From the NCBI GenBank assembly GCA_036307185.1, contig JAXJYC010000020.1:1-64000 (forward strand): a stretch of DNA of 64,000 nucleotides. Reading direction: 5' to 3'. Under the pieces are notes generated by a model that worked only from the letters and a program-made list of their open reading frames with translations, had not been told where the DNA came from and searched no databases. This DNA comes from SVEL01 sp017381055 (GTDB lineage: Bacteria; Bacillota; Clostridia; Lachnospirales; Lachnospiraceae). The translations under genes and the position numbers were made by a program. Positions 1 to 9,932 of this stretch are shown one piece after another; within the stretch, counting starts at the first letter, position 1, and every line of letters begins with the position of its first letter.

Positions 1-141
1 TACAAACGCCCTTTCAAGGGCTGCGACGAGTCAAGGGCGTTAGGGCTTGAACAAAGTGAAAGCCAGCGTCTTTAGACGCTGGCCGGTAACTGCCCCTTAT
101 AGGGGCGAGCAAACCACCCGTTTGACGGGTGGTCATGATTT
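1..141 (+). mobile_element. IS200/IS605-like right-end / omega-RNA-like remnant
   Basis: The segment is a chain of GC-rich hairpins that contrasts with the AT-rich DNA after it. Perfect stems lie at 62-83 (GCCAGCGTCT/AGACGCTGGC), 92-106 (GCCCC/GGGGC) and 113-133 (ACCACCCGT/ACGGGTGGT). Two competing stems share 5-21: AACGCCCTT at 5-13 can pair with 33-41, or 8-13 with 16-21. Serial hairpins ending just before an AT-rich junction are typical of the right end of tnpB-carrying IS200/IS605 elements, where the omega RNA is encoded. No transposase frame is visible; the element is cut by the window edge or decayed. A non-IS structured RNA is the alternative. Confidence 0.5.
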
Positions 142-297
142 AATACTTATGTTAAATTATATTAGTTATAATAAAACAAAATAGATAAACAAGAAATAAA
201 ATAATAATTGCGAATATACTTATATTGTGAGAAAATACCTCTATAGTAGATGATGAGATACAGTGATTATTATGTATTTAGAATCAGGAGGTTTTAC

Positions 298-3200
298 ATG
301 GACCAGATAAACAAGATAGAGGAAAAACAAATAGAAACAACTCAAGTAGAAACAAATCAAAAAAAAATCTCAGTTGGTGGTCATATTAATACATATATTA
401 ATTTTGCCATGCAGCAGAATTATGCACCAATTATCAGGAATATTGTTATCACAAATGAAAGTCAGGAGTCGATAAACAATCTAACCGTAAAGGTGAACTT
501 TGAACCTGCATTTGCGAAGGAGTTTACTTATAATATTCAGTGTATAGAAGCTGGGAAAAACGTGGAAGTTTCGCCAGTTCCTATAAGTTTGTCTACAGAA
601 TTTTTATATTCACTTTCAGAGAAGATGGTAGGTAATATATTTATAGATATGTATGAAGGTGAAGAAAAGATATATGAATATTGTGAAAACGTGGAGCTGC
701 TTACATATGATCAGTGGACAGGTCTTAGGTTTATGCCTGAATTTATAGCAGCCTTTGTGACGCCAAATCATCCTGTGATAAATGAAATTGTAAAAATAGG
801 AGCTAAGTATTTGGCTCAGTGGGGCAAGCAACCGTTATTTACTGGATATCAGACAAATAATCCAAATAATGTAAAGCTACAGATGGCAGCTATATATGCA
901 GCGCTTATGGAAAGTCAGATAGTATATAATAATCCACCAGCAGGTTATGAGGTGGTGGGACAGAGAGTACGTATGCCCCATATGGTTATGGAGGCAAAGG
1001 AAGGAACTTGTCTCGATTTGACAGTGCTTTATACAGCATGTCTTGAGGCAGTAGGTCTTAATCCATTAATAATATTTGTAAAAGGTCATGCTTATGCAGG
1101 ATGTCATCTTGAGCAGGAGACATTTGCAGATGTGGCAGAGGATGACTTGGCGAGTATAGAGAAGCGAATTGTAAAGGGAAGTGAGGAACTTCTCTTAGTA
1201 GAATGCACAGATTTTGTAGTAGGAAAGAATATTGATTTTGAGCATGCCATTAAGCATGGATTAGATCATTTAATTAATAGGGATGAATTTATATGTGCTG
1301 TAGATATAAAGCGTACAAGAGGAAGTGGAATTCGTCCTATTCCTGTTATGGTGCGCAATGTTGACACCGCTCAAAATGGAGTAGACGGTGGAAATTTAAA
1401 TACAGTTGCAAATGGTGTAGATGGTTTAAATAAAGGAAACTGCATAGATGAGTTTGGTCAGTTTAATTCGGAATTCATAGCACCACCAAGTGAACTAGTT
1501 ATAAGAGAAATGGCTGATTTGCCAGAGGGAGAGCAAAATATAACTAAGCAGAGAGTGTGGGAGAGAAAGCTTCTAGATTTTAGCTTGCGTAATTCATTGC
1601 TTAATTTTAGACCAAGAAAAAATACCTTCCAGATTCTTACAGCAGATTTGGCTGGCTTAGAGGATAAGCTTAGTGAAGGTAAGGAGTTTAAGGTGTTGGA
1701 GCTTCCGTCGGACTGTACGATTCCTGTTATGGATTCGAAGATGTATGAGGTGGAAAATCATAAGGATTTGCTCAATGCCATAGCCACAGAAGAATTTAAA
1801 AATAACAGAATAAGAACCTTTATGACACCACAGGATTTAGCTATAAATCTTAAGAGTATATATAGAGCTGCGAAGGTTAGCATAGAAGAAAATGGTACAA
1901 ATACATTGTTTTTAGCATTGGGATTTTTAAGATGGTATGAAACTGAATTGTCTGAAAAGCCTAGATATGCGCCAATTGTACTTGTGCCTATTGAGCTTGT
2001 AAGAAGTGTGAAAAATGGCGGTTATGTTATAAGAAGCAGACAGGAAGATGCTCAGATAAATATCACTCTTTTAGAGTATTTGCGCCAGATATTTGGAATA
2101 AAGATAAATGGATTAGATCCATTGCCAGAGGATGAGCATGGAATCGATTTGCAGTTAGTTTTCCATACTATAAGAAAAGCTATTATGGATAAAAAGAACT
2201 GGAATATTGAAGATATAGCTTATGTGGGCTTGTTCTCCTTTGGACAGTTTGTAATGTGGAATGATATTAGAAATCGTGCTGATGAATTGGCAAAGAATAA
2301 GGTTGTATCAAGTCTTATAGATGGCAAGATGACTTGGGAACCAGAGGTTGCGCCAGTGACATTAGAAGAGTTGGATGAAAATGTGAAGCCAGACATGATG
2401 GCGGTACCTCTTAGTGCTGATTCATCACAGCTGGTAGCCATAGCTAGGGCGGCCAAGGGGGAGAGCTTTGTTCTTCATGGACCACCTGGAACTGGAAAAT
2501 CTCAGACTATCACCAATATGATTGCCAATGCATTATACAATGGAAAATCTGTTTTATTTGTGGCGGAAAAAATGGCGGCATTAAATGTAGTTAAAAAGAG
2601 ATTAACAGGTATAGGTTTAGCTCCATTTTGTCTTGAGATTCATTCAAATAAAACAAGTAAAAGTAGTGTATTAAATCAGCTTAATAATGTATTGGAAGTA
2701 GGTAGAATTAAATCACCTGCGGAGTATGAAGCTACGGCTAATAAGCTTTTCGAATTACGTAATGGATTAAATGCTGTAATGGAAGCTGTGCATATGATGA
2801 GAGATTACGGCAAGAGCTTTTATGATGTGGTAAGCTTTTTTGAAGATAGAAAAGATTATAAAGGAAGAATAGAAATTCCACAGTCTATGGAGAGTGCAAA
2901 AGCGGCCGATATAGCCACATGGCAGGAAGCTATAAGAGAGTATGCAGTAGCATTAAGCGATGTGGGAAGCTATGAAACAAATCCATTAAAAGGTTATAAG
3001 GGAACAGAGTATTCTATAGAACTTAGAGAACAGCTAGGCAATGACATTGTTGCTATATTAGAGAAGATAGCGCTCTCTTCTAATAGCTTTAATGAGCTTA
3101 GAGCTTGGGCTGATTTAGATGGGTTTGAAGATAGAATAACTATAGATGAATTAATAAATATAGAAGCGCTTCTTTGTGCAGAAGGTCCTGTTGTTAGAAA

Positions 3201-6200
3201 GCTTATATTTGCCAATGAGTTTGATAGAATAGCTGGCCTTATATCGGCAACTGTTAAAGATGGTATGGAATTTAATAATCTTGATGCAGAGATTAGAAAC
3301 ACATTTGAAGACAGTGTGTTTATGTTTGATGTAAATGATGCAATGCTTCAGTACAAAAAGGCTGAGATTAAATGGTTCTTGCCAAAATTTTTTGCAAAGA
3401 ATAAGCTTAAAAAAGAGCTTATGATACATGCAAAGAATCCTTCGATAATAACTAGAGGAAATCTCTATTCATATTATGAAAAGCTGTCAAATCATCTTAG
3501 ATTAAATATAAATATTTGTCATATTTCAGAAGAAGTGATAGATATACTTGGAGAGCTGTTTAAAGAAAAGGCAACTGATTGGCAGCTTGTATTAAATGCG
3601 CTAAATAAAGCAACTATGGTACGTTCGTTTTTAGAAAATGTTTCTGAAATAAAGAAAGAATCGTATGTGCAGGCGCTAGAAGCATATGGTGTGTCAAAGG
3701 ATGTAAAGGTCCTTGAAAATATAGGTGTTCTTAAGAATTTTGACATAGAGCTTAATGGTTTTGCTGCGAAGTATAGCATCGATGTAAGCGAGCTTGCTTG
3801 TGAGACTTCATGGTTTGCTAGCTTAGCTAATCGCATGGAGGGATATAGAGATAATTTATCGATTCTTAAGAATTGGATTACATTACAGCAAAAAGCTAGT
3901 AAGCTATATGAGCTTAACATACCTTATGTTCATACAGCGTGGGAACAGGGAAGAGTAGATGGAACAAATGCATTGGATGCATTCATTTGTAATCTCTATT
4001 ATTTGTTTATGCTTAAGACTATAAGAGATGATCATAGACTTAAGAATTTCCAGGGTAAACAGTATGAAGATATGATAAATATGTATTCAGAATTTATAGA
4101 TGAATATAAAAATATTACTATCAATGAGCTTGTGGCTAGACTTTCTGCCAATGTGCCTGCAAGTAATAGTGCTGCAGTAACGACTTCAGAGCTTGGCATA
4201 CTTAAGAAGGCTATAAAGAGCAATGGAAGAATGTTATCTATTAGAAAGTTATTTGATGATATTCCAACTCTTCTTAGAAAGATTTGTCCATGTATGCTTA
4301 TGAGCCCGATTTCAGTAGCTCAGTATATTGATCCAACCTTCCCTAAGTTTGATTTGGTTATCTTTGATGAGGCGTCACAGATTCCTACAAGCTCAGCGGT
4401 AGGAACTATTGCACGTGGCGAAAATGTAGTTGTAGTAGGTGACCCTAAGCAGCTTCCACCGACAAGTTTCTTTAACTCAAATAGAGTTGATGAAGATAAT
4501 ATGGAGAATGAAGACCTAGAGAGCCTTCTAGATGATTGCTTGTCTATTTCTATGCCACAGGAATACTTAAAATGGCATTATCGTTCTAGACATGAAAGTC
4601 TTATTACATACAGCAATATACAGTATTATGAGAATAAGCTTTACACATTCCCTTCGCCAAAGGATATGGTATCGGCTGTGGAATATGTGCCTGTGGAAGG
4701 TTTTTACGATAAGGGAAAGACAAAACACAATGTGGCTGAAGCCGAGGCTGTTGTGGCAGAGATTATAAGACGTCTTAAGGATAAGAAGCTTCGTGAAGAT
4801 AGCATAGGAGTAGTAACATTTAGTTCAGTGCAACAGAACCTTATAGATGATTTGCTTTCGGTGGAATTTGCAAAATATCCTGAACTAGAAGAATATGATA
4901 GAAATTCAAAGGAACCATTGTTTATCAAAAATCTTGAAAATGTTCAGGGTGATGAGAGAGATGTTATCTTATTCTCTATTGGATATGGTCCAGATAAAAA
5001 TGGTAAGGTTTCTATGAATTTTGGACCACTTAATAGAGATGGTGGTTGGCGACGTCTAAATGTAGCTATATCAAGAGCAAGAAAGAATATGATAGTGTAT
5101 TCTACACTTAAGCCAGAACACGTTGATTTATCAAGAACTAGAGCGGAAGGTGTGGCAGGACTTAAGGGCTTTTTAGAGTTTGCTATGAGAGGTAAGAGTG
5201 CTCTTGTTCAGAAGTCGGATAATATTATTAAAAATAAAGATTTATTTGTAGAAGGATTGACTAAAGCTATAAAAGAATTAGGTTTAGAAGCGGATTGCAA
5301 TATCGGAAGCTCTGAGTTTAAGATGGATATAGGTATAGTAGATAGTGAAAATCCTGGAAAATATCTTCTTGGAATACTTCTTGATGGAGAAAATAGTAAA
5401 TCTATACCAACAGCTAAAGACAGATTTGTATCTATTCCAGGTGTGTTAGAAGGACTGGGCTGGAAGCTTATGAGAGTGTGGGTGCTTGAATGGGTAGATG
5501 AGCCAAATAAGGTTCTTGATGAGATAAAGCTAGAAGTCGAGAGAGTCAAGGAAGAGAGAAAGAAGGCGGAGGAAGCAAGATTAGCAGAAGCTGCTAAACT
5601 TGAAGAAAATTTAGAAGTTACAGATGTGGTAGAAGATAATTCATCAACAGATAATACTGTGGAAGAAACCAACACAGTTAACATAGGAGGCCTTGTTTTC
5701 CAAAGAGATGACGCTGCCGTTAAGACTGCTGCCGTGCCATATGATCATTATCAGATAGAAAAAACATATGCGCCAGAGTTTTTCTATGAGCCTGAAGCTA
5801 TGAGTGTAATAGTAGCATTGGCGAAAAACATTCTTGCTACAGAAGCACCTATAAGTAAGAGAGCTTTATATAGAAAGCTTATAGGAGCCTTTGGAATCTC
5901 TAGACTAGGCAGTCGATTGGAAGCAGTACTTGAGAATGCAATGCTTAGAATAGAGAAAAAAGAGACTGTTGAAAATGGAGTGGTATTCTACTGGTTAGTA
6001 GATCAGGAGCCATGTAATTATCAGGGATACCGAGTTGATAATTCTACTGAAAATATGAAACGAAGCATGGATGATGTGGCTTCGGTAGAAATAATAAATG
6101 CTCTTATGGAAGTTTTAGATGAGCAGATAAGCTTGCCTAAGGAAGACTTGATAAGGGAGACAGCTAAGAAGTTTGGATATACAAGACTTGGAACAATCAT

Positions 6201-6288
6201 AGATTCTTCTATTTCTTACAGCATTGATGTGGCTATATCTAAAAATATAATAGCTGTCAATGAGATGGGCAGATATGAGGAGATATAA
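298..6288 (+). CDS. DUF4011-type superfamily 1 helicase with Vsr-like nuclease domain (Hhe-like)
   Basis: A 1996-residue multidomain protein. The start at 298 is chosen because AGGAGG sits at 286-291; the frame is also open from an ATG at 250, which has no good ribosome site. Near the N-terminus is a transglutaminase-like patch (Cys238 in GTCLDL, His264 in GHAYAG). Around 415-435 is the DUF4011 signature (WERKLLDFSLRNSLLNF). A split helicase core follows: Walker A GPPGTGKS at 728-735, DEAS at 1357 and GDPKQLPP at 1381, then YRSRHESL and AISRARKN. Residues about 1673-1730 (E..MDIGIVD, LDGENS, GWKLMRVW) match the Vsr/MTES_1575 PD-(D/E)XK nuclease fold, and the C-terminus resembles DUF3320. Proteins with this layout include the antiphage gene hhe, so phage or foreign-DNA restriction is the likely role. 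The stop is 2 bp before the next gene, which implies cotranscription. Confidence 0.8.
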   Translation: MDQINKIEEKQIETTQVETNQKKISVGGHINTYINFAMQQNYAPIIRNIVITNESQESINNLTVKVNFEPAFAKEFTYNIQCIEAGKNVEVSPVPISLSTEFLYSLSEKMVGNIFIDMYEGEEKIYEYCENVELLTYDQWTGLRFMPEFIAAFVTPNHPVINEIVKIGAKYLAQWGKQPLFTGYQTNNPNNVKLQMAAIYAALMESQIVYNNPPAGYEVVGQRVRMPHMVMEAKEGTCLDLTVLYTACLEAVGLNPLIIFVKGHAYAGCHLEQETFADVAEDDLASIEKRIVKGSEELLLVECTDFVVGKNIDFEHAIKHGLDHLINRDEFICAVDIKRTRGSGIRPIPVMVRNVDTAQNGVDGGNLNTVANGVDGLNKGNCIDEFGQFNSEFIAPPSELVIREMADLPEGEQNITKQRVWERKLLDFSLRNSLLNFRPRKNTFQILTADLAGLEDKLSEGKEFKVLELPSDCTIPVMDSKMYEVENHKDLLNAIATEEFKNNRIRTFMTPQDLAINLKSIYRAAKVSIEENGTNTLFLALGFLRWYETELSEKPRYAPIVLVPIELVRSVKNGGYVIRSRQEDAQINITLLEYLRQIFGIKINGLDPLPEDEHGIDLQLVFHTIRKAIMDKKNWNIEDIAYVGLFSFGQFVMWNDIRNRADELAKNKVVSSLIDGKMTWEPEVAPVTLEELDENVKPDMMAVPLSADSSQLVAIARAAKGESFVLHGPPGTGKSQTITNMIANALYNGKSVLFVAEKMAALNVVKKRLTGIGLAPFCLEIHSNKTSKSSVLNQLNNVLEVGRIKSPAEYEATANKLFELRNGLNAVMEAVHMMRDYGKSFYDVVSFFEDRKDYKGRIEIPQSMESAKAADIATWQEAIREYAVALSDVGSYETNPLKGYKGTEYSIELREQLGNDIVAILEKIALSSNSFNELRAWADLDGFEDRITIDELINIEALLCAEGPVVRKLIFANEFDRIAGLISATVKDGMEFNNLDAEIRNTFEDSVFMFDVNDAMLQYKKAEIKWFLPKFFAKNKLKKELMIHAKNPSIITRGNLYSYYEKLSNHLRLNINICHISEEVIDILGELFKEKATDWQLVLNALNKATMVRSFLENVSEIKKESYVQALEAYGVSKDVKVLENIGVLKNFDIELNGFAAKYSIDVSELACETSWFASLANRMEGYRDNLSILKNWITLQQKASKLYELNIPYVHTAWEQGRVDGTNALDAFICNLYYLFMLKTIRDDHRLKNFQGKQYEDMINMYSEFIDEYKNITINELVARLSANVPASNSAAVTTSELGILKKAIKSNGRMLSIRKLFDDIPTLLRKICPCMLMSPISVAQYIDPTFPKFDLVIFDEASQIPTSSAVGTIARGENVVVVGDPKQLPPTSFFNSNRVDEDNMENEDLESLLDDCLSISMPQEYLKWHYRSRHESLITYSNIQYYENKLYTFPSPKDMVSAVEYVPVEGFYDKGKTKHNVAEAEAVVAEIIRRLKDKKLREDSIGVVTFSSVQQNLIDDLLSVEFAKYPELEEYDRNSKEPLFIKNLENVQGDERDVILFSIGYGPDKNGKVSMNFGPLNRDGGWRRLNVAISRARKNMIVYSTLKPEHVDLSRTRAEGVAGLKGFLEFAMRGKSALVQKSDNIIKNKDLFVEGLTKAIKELGLEADCNIGSSEFKMDIGIVDSENPGKYLLGILLDGENSKSIPTAKDRFVSIPGVLEGLGWKLMRVWVLEWVDEPNKVLDEIKLEVERVKEERKKAEEARLAEAAKLEENLEVTDVVEDNSSTDNTVEETNTVNIGGLVFQRDDAAVKTAAVPYDHYQIEKTYAPEFFYEPEAMSVIVALAKNILATEAPISKRALYRKLIGAFGISRLGSRLEAVLENAMLRIEKKETVENGVVFYWLVDQEPCNYQGYRVDNSTENMKRSMDDVASVEIINALMEVLDEQISLPKEDLIRETAKKFGYTRLGTIIDSSISYSIDVAISKNIIAVNEMGRYEEI

Positions 6289-6290
6289 GG

Positions 6291-8306
6291 ATGAAATTAG
6301 TATCCATTTTGGCGGAACAATATGAATATTATAAGCAAAGATTGATGTTTGAGGGATACAAGTGGGATCCTCAATTTGTTGATAATAATACAGTTGCAAA
6401 GTACGTGTTAGTTCTTAGTGAGGAAGAGGCCAGAACTATTGCAGATTATACAAGTAAGCTTGCTAAAGAGACTATGGAAGCTGAGGAATTTATCAATAAT
6501 AATCTTCATAAAGCGAAGTCGCTACGCTTGCCTAAGCGTTTGAAAAAAGAAATTCAGTCTATGACTAATTATGACCCAGAGAAAAATATTAGATTAATGA
6601 GATTTGATTTTCATCCTACTACTGATGGTGGATTTGCTATAAGCGAGGTAAATAGTGATGTACCAGGAGGTCATGCGGAGGGCTCAGTAGTGCCAGCTAT
6701 TGCCAAGGAGATGTTGGATGAAGCTAACGCAGAAGCTTCGGTAAAGGATAAGCAGAAAGAAAGAAAAACAACCTATGGTTACATGGATTTTAGTAGCTTT
6801 CTTGTGGATGCCATAAGTAAAAAGGTTCCTAGAAACGGCACCATTTTTTTAAATCATTGCACTTGTTATAGTGACGATAGGCAGGTTATGGAGTTTGACG
6901 CCGATAGACTTAGAGCAGCAGGTTATAAGGTTATCATAGGTGCAGCAGACCATATTAGCTTTAAGGACAATAAGGCATATAGTATATTAGACGGCAATTG
7001 GGCTGAGTTAGACGGAATATTTAGATATACACCAGTTGAGTGGCTTATGGATATAAAGCCTAAAAGATGGCAGGGGTATTTTAATACAGAGACTGTAGCC
7101 TGCAATCATCCGGTATCTTTGTATGCTCAGACTAAAAGATTTCCATTTGTATGGAATATGTTAGAAGAAAATGATGTGGCTATGTCTACTTGGAGAGAAT
7201 TGTTACCAGAAACTGTGGAGGCAAAGGATGTACTTTCGGGCAAATATTCAAAAGAAGAATTTATATATAAGCCAGCCTATGGTCGTGTGGGCGAGAAAAT
7301 ATCTATAAAGGAAGCCTGTAAGGAAGATGAGTATAGGAAGATATTAAAGGAAGTGCGTAAGCATCCAAAAAGATATATCGCTCAGAGAAGATTTGCAAGT
7401 CAGCCTTTGGAAGGGATAAATGGCGAGAAGCTACATGTGTGTATAGGCTCATATGCAGTAGAAGGAGAGCATGCGGGTTTTTATGCAAGAGTTAGTCATT
7501 TACTTAGAATTGACTCAAACGCGGCAGATATTCCAGTGCTTATAGAGATGAATCAAGATGGTGATGGTAAGAAAACATATTTAAATAATATAAAGCTAGA
7601 TACAAAGGATTTAAACAACCCAGAGTATTTATCTAGACAAAACAATCCAAAGTTATCTTGGGATGTATATAAGAAATTTGTGTCTAGTGAGAATGGTTGG
7701 TCTAATTGGGTCCGCCCTGTTCCTTTTATTAATATTGGAGTGGGAAAAAAATCCTTTGCCAATGTATATAATGAACAGCATTTATTTGCTAAGGACGAGA
7801 TTGCGCCATTTCTTGAGAAAACAGGAATTATAGTAGATATGCCTGGAGCAGAAAGTGCAATGGTGGGCTTAAATCTCGCAAAGGAAGGGTTTGGAATAGT
7901 GCCGCTTTTCAATGGTACTATCGAGCAAGATGGAGCTAGAGCGACATCGGATTGTCAAAGTGCTAGTGAATCATTAGTGTGGCTAGGTGAAAAACTTCAG
8001 GATATTAATGTGGCTGATAATGGGAAACCTGTATTCTTGCTTGATAGCAATAGACTTCTTAGATTTAAGCGAAACATAAATTTATTCGATAATAGCTGGG
8101 ATATCTATAGTCAGGATATGCCGTCAGTTAAATATATAAAGGGTAATGGCATAAATAAAATACTTGTCATAGGAGAAAAAATAGCTCCTGATTTAAAGAG
8201 AATACTTTTGAAATATCAAAAGGGAGGCATAGATATTTATCTTAAGAAGATATATGAGGAGCCTAAGAAGATAAAGCTACGAAAAAGCATTATAGTAAAG
8301 AGGTAG
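6291..8306 (+). CDS. Glutathionylspermidine-synthase-family ATP-grasp ligase
   Basis: A 671-residue cytoplasmic protein. SEVNSDVPGGHAEG near residue 120 and YKPAYGRVGEKISI plus YIAQRRFASQPL in the middle are ATP-grasp features of the glutathionylspermidine synthase C-terminal family, which joins a carboxylate to a polyamine amine using ATP. It is much longer than the compact E. coli YgiC/YjfC homologues (about 386 residues) and has an extra C-terminal domain of roughly 120 residues ending in a very Lys-rich tail. No amidase domain is present. The start is 2 bp after the preceding stop, with a GAGGAG site inside the upstream gene. The next gene makes or uses polyamines, which supports a polyamine-conjugating role, but the acyl substrate cannot be told from sequence. 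Confidence 0.72.
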   Translation: MKLVSILAEQYEYYKQRLMFEGYKWDPQFVDNNTVAKYVLVLSEEEARTIADYTSKLAKETMEAEEFINNNLHKAKSLRLPKRLKKEIQSMTNYDPEKNIRLMRFDFHPTTDGGFAISEVNSDVPGGHAEGSVVPAIAKEMLDEANAEASVKDKQKERKTTYGYMDFSSFLVDAISKKVPRNGTIFLNHCTCYSDDRQVMEFDADRLRAAGYKVIIGAADHISFKDNKAYSILDGNWAELDGIFRYTPVEWLMDIKPKRWQGYFNTETVACNHPVSLYAQTKRFPFVWNMLEENDVAMSTWRELLPETVEAKDVLSGKYSKEEFIYKPAYGRVGEKISIKEACKEDEYRKILKEVRKHPKRYIAQRRFASQPLEGINGEKLHVCIGSYAVEGEHAGFYARVSHLLRIDSNAADIPVLIEMNQDGDGKKTYLNNIKLDTKDLNNPEYLSRQNNPKLSWDVYKKFVSSENGWSNWVRPVPFINIGVGKKSFANVYNEQHLFAKDEIAPFLEKTGIIVDMPGAESAMVGLNLAKEGFGIVPLFNGTIEQDGARATSDCQSASESLVWLGEKLQDINVADNGKPVFLLDSNRLLRFKRNINLFDNSWDIYSQDMPSVKYIKGNGINKILVIGEKIAPDLKRILLKYQKGGIDIYLKKIYEEPKKIKLRKSIIVKR

Positions 8307-8311
8307 TAGAG

Positions 8312-9877
8312 ATGGTAAAGTTTGATGGAAGAATCCTGCAGTTCGGATTTGGTGCAGTGGGAAAGAGCTTTTATGAAAAACTTAAATACGAAGTGGACTA
8401 TGATGAATATAAATACTTTGTTTTGACAAAGGAACCAGAAGAATTTAAGGCGTATATAAATTTGGGAGGAATTGCCCCAAACTTTATAACTAGAGAAGTT
8501 AATAAGGAAAATTACGCAGAGGTATTTGGTGACATTCTTGGCAGTGGAGATTTGCTTATAGACTTTGCAGATACAGTGGGCACAAGGGATATAATAGAAT
8601 GGTGCGCGAACCATGATGTAATGTACGTAAATACAGGAGAGGCCGATTGGCCATATCAATGGTATTGTATCTTTGAAGAAAATGAGAAAAAGTCCAAGAT
8701 GAAAGCGGATTTTACTAATATTAAGCATCCAATAGTTCTTCAGCATGGTAATAATCCAGGCCTTGTTTCACATTTTGTAAAGGCGGGACTTGAGTATATT
8801 GTGGAAAACCAGTTTAAACCAAGTAAATTAGGTGGAATCTTTAAGAGAAATAAGAAGGTAATTAAGGAAGATATAAGGGAGAATAGTCGAAGTATGCTTG
8901 CTTATAATGATTTAAAAAATCTTCTTAATAAAAATAAATATAACGAATTAGCTATGAAGCTTGGTCTTAAAATGATTCATGTCAATGACATAGACTTGCA
9001 AAAGGTTAAGGAACCATATGTAGATAAGAAATTATACAATACATGGTGTGTAGAAACCTTTATATACGAGATTCTTAGCGAGACAGCGTTTAATATAGGA
9101 ACCCACGAGAAGCTAGAATTTGGTCGAGAGTTTATCCTTAAGGATATGGAAAAGGGTAATTTGAAACTGACTGATATGGCTGTAAATGTAAAGTGTAAAA
9201 CTATTTACCCTGGTGGTTGCTTTGATGGTTATGTTGTGCCCCATGAGGAAACTATAACCATAGCCAAGGGGCTTGAGGTAGTAGAAATGCCAAAAGAAGA
9301 TGAGGGAGAGCAAAGGGGAAAAGTAATATATCGACCTACAGTTATGTTTGTGTATCAGCCATGTGAGTATGCAGTGAAATACTTAGATAGTGCCAAGGTA
9401 AATGAATACCCCAATGTAGACCCTGCAAAGCCACTAGACTGTGAAGATGTAAATGGAAAATCTATAGTTCATGGCTACGAGTACCCGGCTACATGGGAGA
9501 TTGTGTACAGGGAAAATATAGAAAGTGGAACAGAATATGTAGGCGTTTTACTAATTGGAGATAGCTTTGATCCTGTATGGGTAGGAAATAGAGTGGAAAT
9601 ACCATTTTTATATAAGGGTAGCAAGGATAGCTATTGGCAGACACCGACTATTACACCAGTGTCTATGTCGGCGTTATCAGCGGTGGTATGGATGATTAAT
9701 AATAGGGATAAAGGCGGCATCTATTTTCCAGATGATATAATGGATTATAAGAGCATAATTAAGCTGGCAGAGAAATATATTTCCAAGACAATATACAAGA
9801 CATTTTCAAAAGAAGAGGTCGAAGAAGAGTTGGTTATAAATATTGAAAACCTCCAGTTTGAACACACTTTACAGTAG
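8312..9877 (+). CDS. Homospermidine-synthase-like saccharopine dehydrogenase family protein
   Basis: A 521-residue protein with an N-terminal Rossmann motif (GRILQFGFGAVGKSF), NTGEADWPYQWY, and HGNNPGLVSHFVKAGLEY, close to the HGANPGLVSHFVK signature of bacterial homospermidine synthases. Those enzymes transfer an aminobutyl group from one putrescine to another through bound NAD. The C-terminal stretch with SMSALSAVVWMINN also fits the family. It starts 5 bp after the ligase gene, so the two are probably cotranslated and may supply and then conjugate a polyamine. The length is slightly above typical synthases (about 480). A carboxyspermidine-dehydrogenase-like activity within the same superfamily is the main alternative. 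Confidence 0.72.
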   Translation: MVKFDGRILQFGFGAVGKSFYEKLKYEVDYDEYKYFVLTKEPEEFKAYINLGGIAPNFITREVNKENYAEVFGDILGSGDLLIDFADTVGTRDIIEWCANHDVMYVNTGEADWPYQWYCIFEENEKKSKMKADFTNIKHPIVLQHGNNPGLVSHFVKAGLEYIVENQFKPSKLGGIFKRNKKVIKEDIRENSRSMLAYNDLKNLLNKNKYNELAMKLGLKMIHVNDIDLQKVKEPYVDKKLYNTWCVETFIYEILSETAFNIGTHEKLEFGREFILKDMEKGNLKLTDMAVNVKCKTIYPGGCFDGYVVPHEETITIAKGLEVVEMPKEDEGEQRGKVIYRPTVMFVYQPCEYAVKYLDSAKVNEYPNVDPAKPLDCEDVNGKSIVHGYEYPATWEIVYRENIESGTEYVGVLLIGDSFDPVWVGNRVEIPFLYKGSKDSYWQTPTITPVSMSALSAVVWMINNRDKGGIYFPDDIMDYKSIIKLAEKYISKTIYKTFSKEEVEEELVINIENLQFEHTLQ

Positions 9878-9896
9878 CTGTAAAGTATACTATACT
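9868..9896 (+). promoter_or_regulatory. Predicted sigma-A promoter for the DUF2207 gene
   Basis: The -35 box TTTACA at 9868-9873 and the -10 box TATACT at 9891-9896 are separated by 17 bp. The promoter overlaps the last codons of the upstream gene and lies about 37 bp before the next start. Confidence 0.6.
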
Positions 9897-9932
9897 AATG
9901 AAATGAACTGACAAAGAAGGGGACAAAGGATT

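Noticed and set aside
250..297. Start of the giant helicase at 250
   Set aside because: There is no ribosome site before it, while AGGAGG lies 6 bp before the ATG at 298.
5208..5684. A 158-codon Ser-rich minus-strand open frame
   Set aside because: It is antisense to the nuclease domain and charged tail of the giant helicase; its Ser-rich composition is the mirror of Glu/Lys codons.
8237..8746. A 169-codon minus-strand open frame
   Set aside because: It lies entirely opposite two well-supported genes, has no family features and reflects low stop density on the antisense strand.
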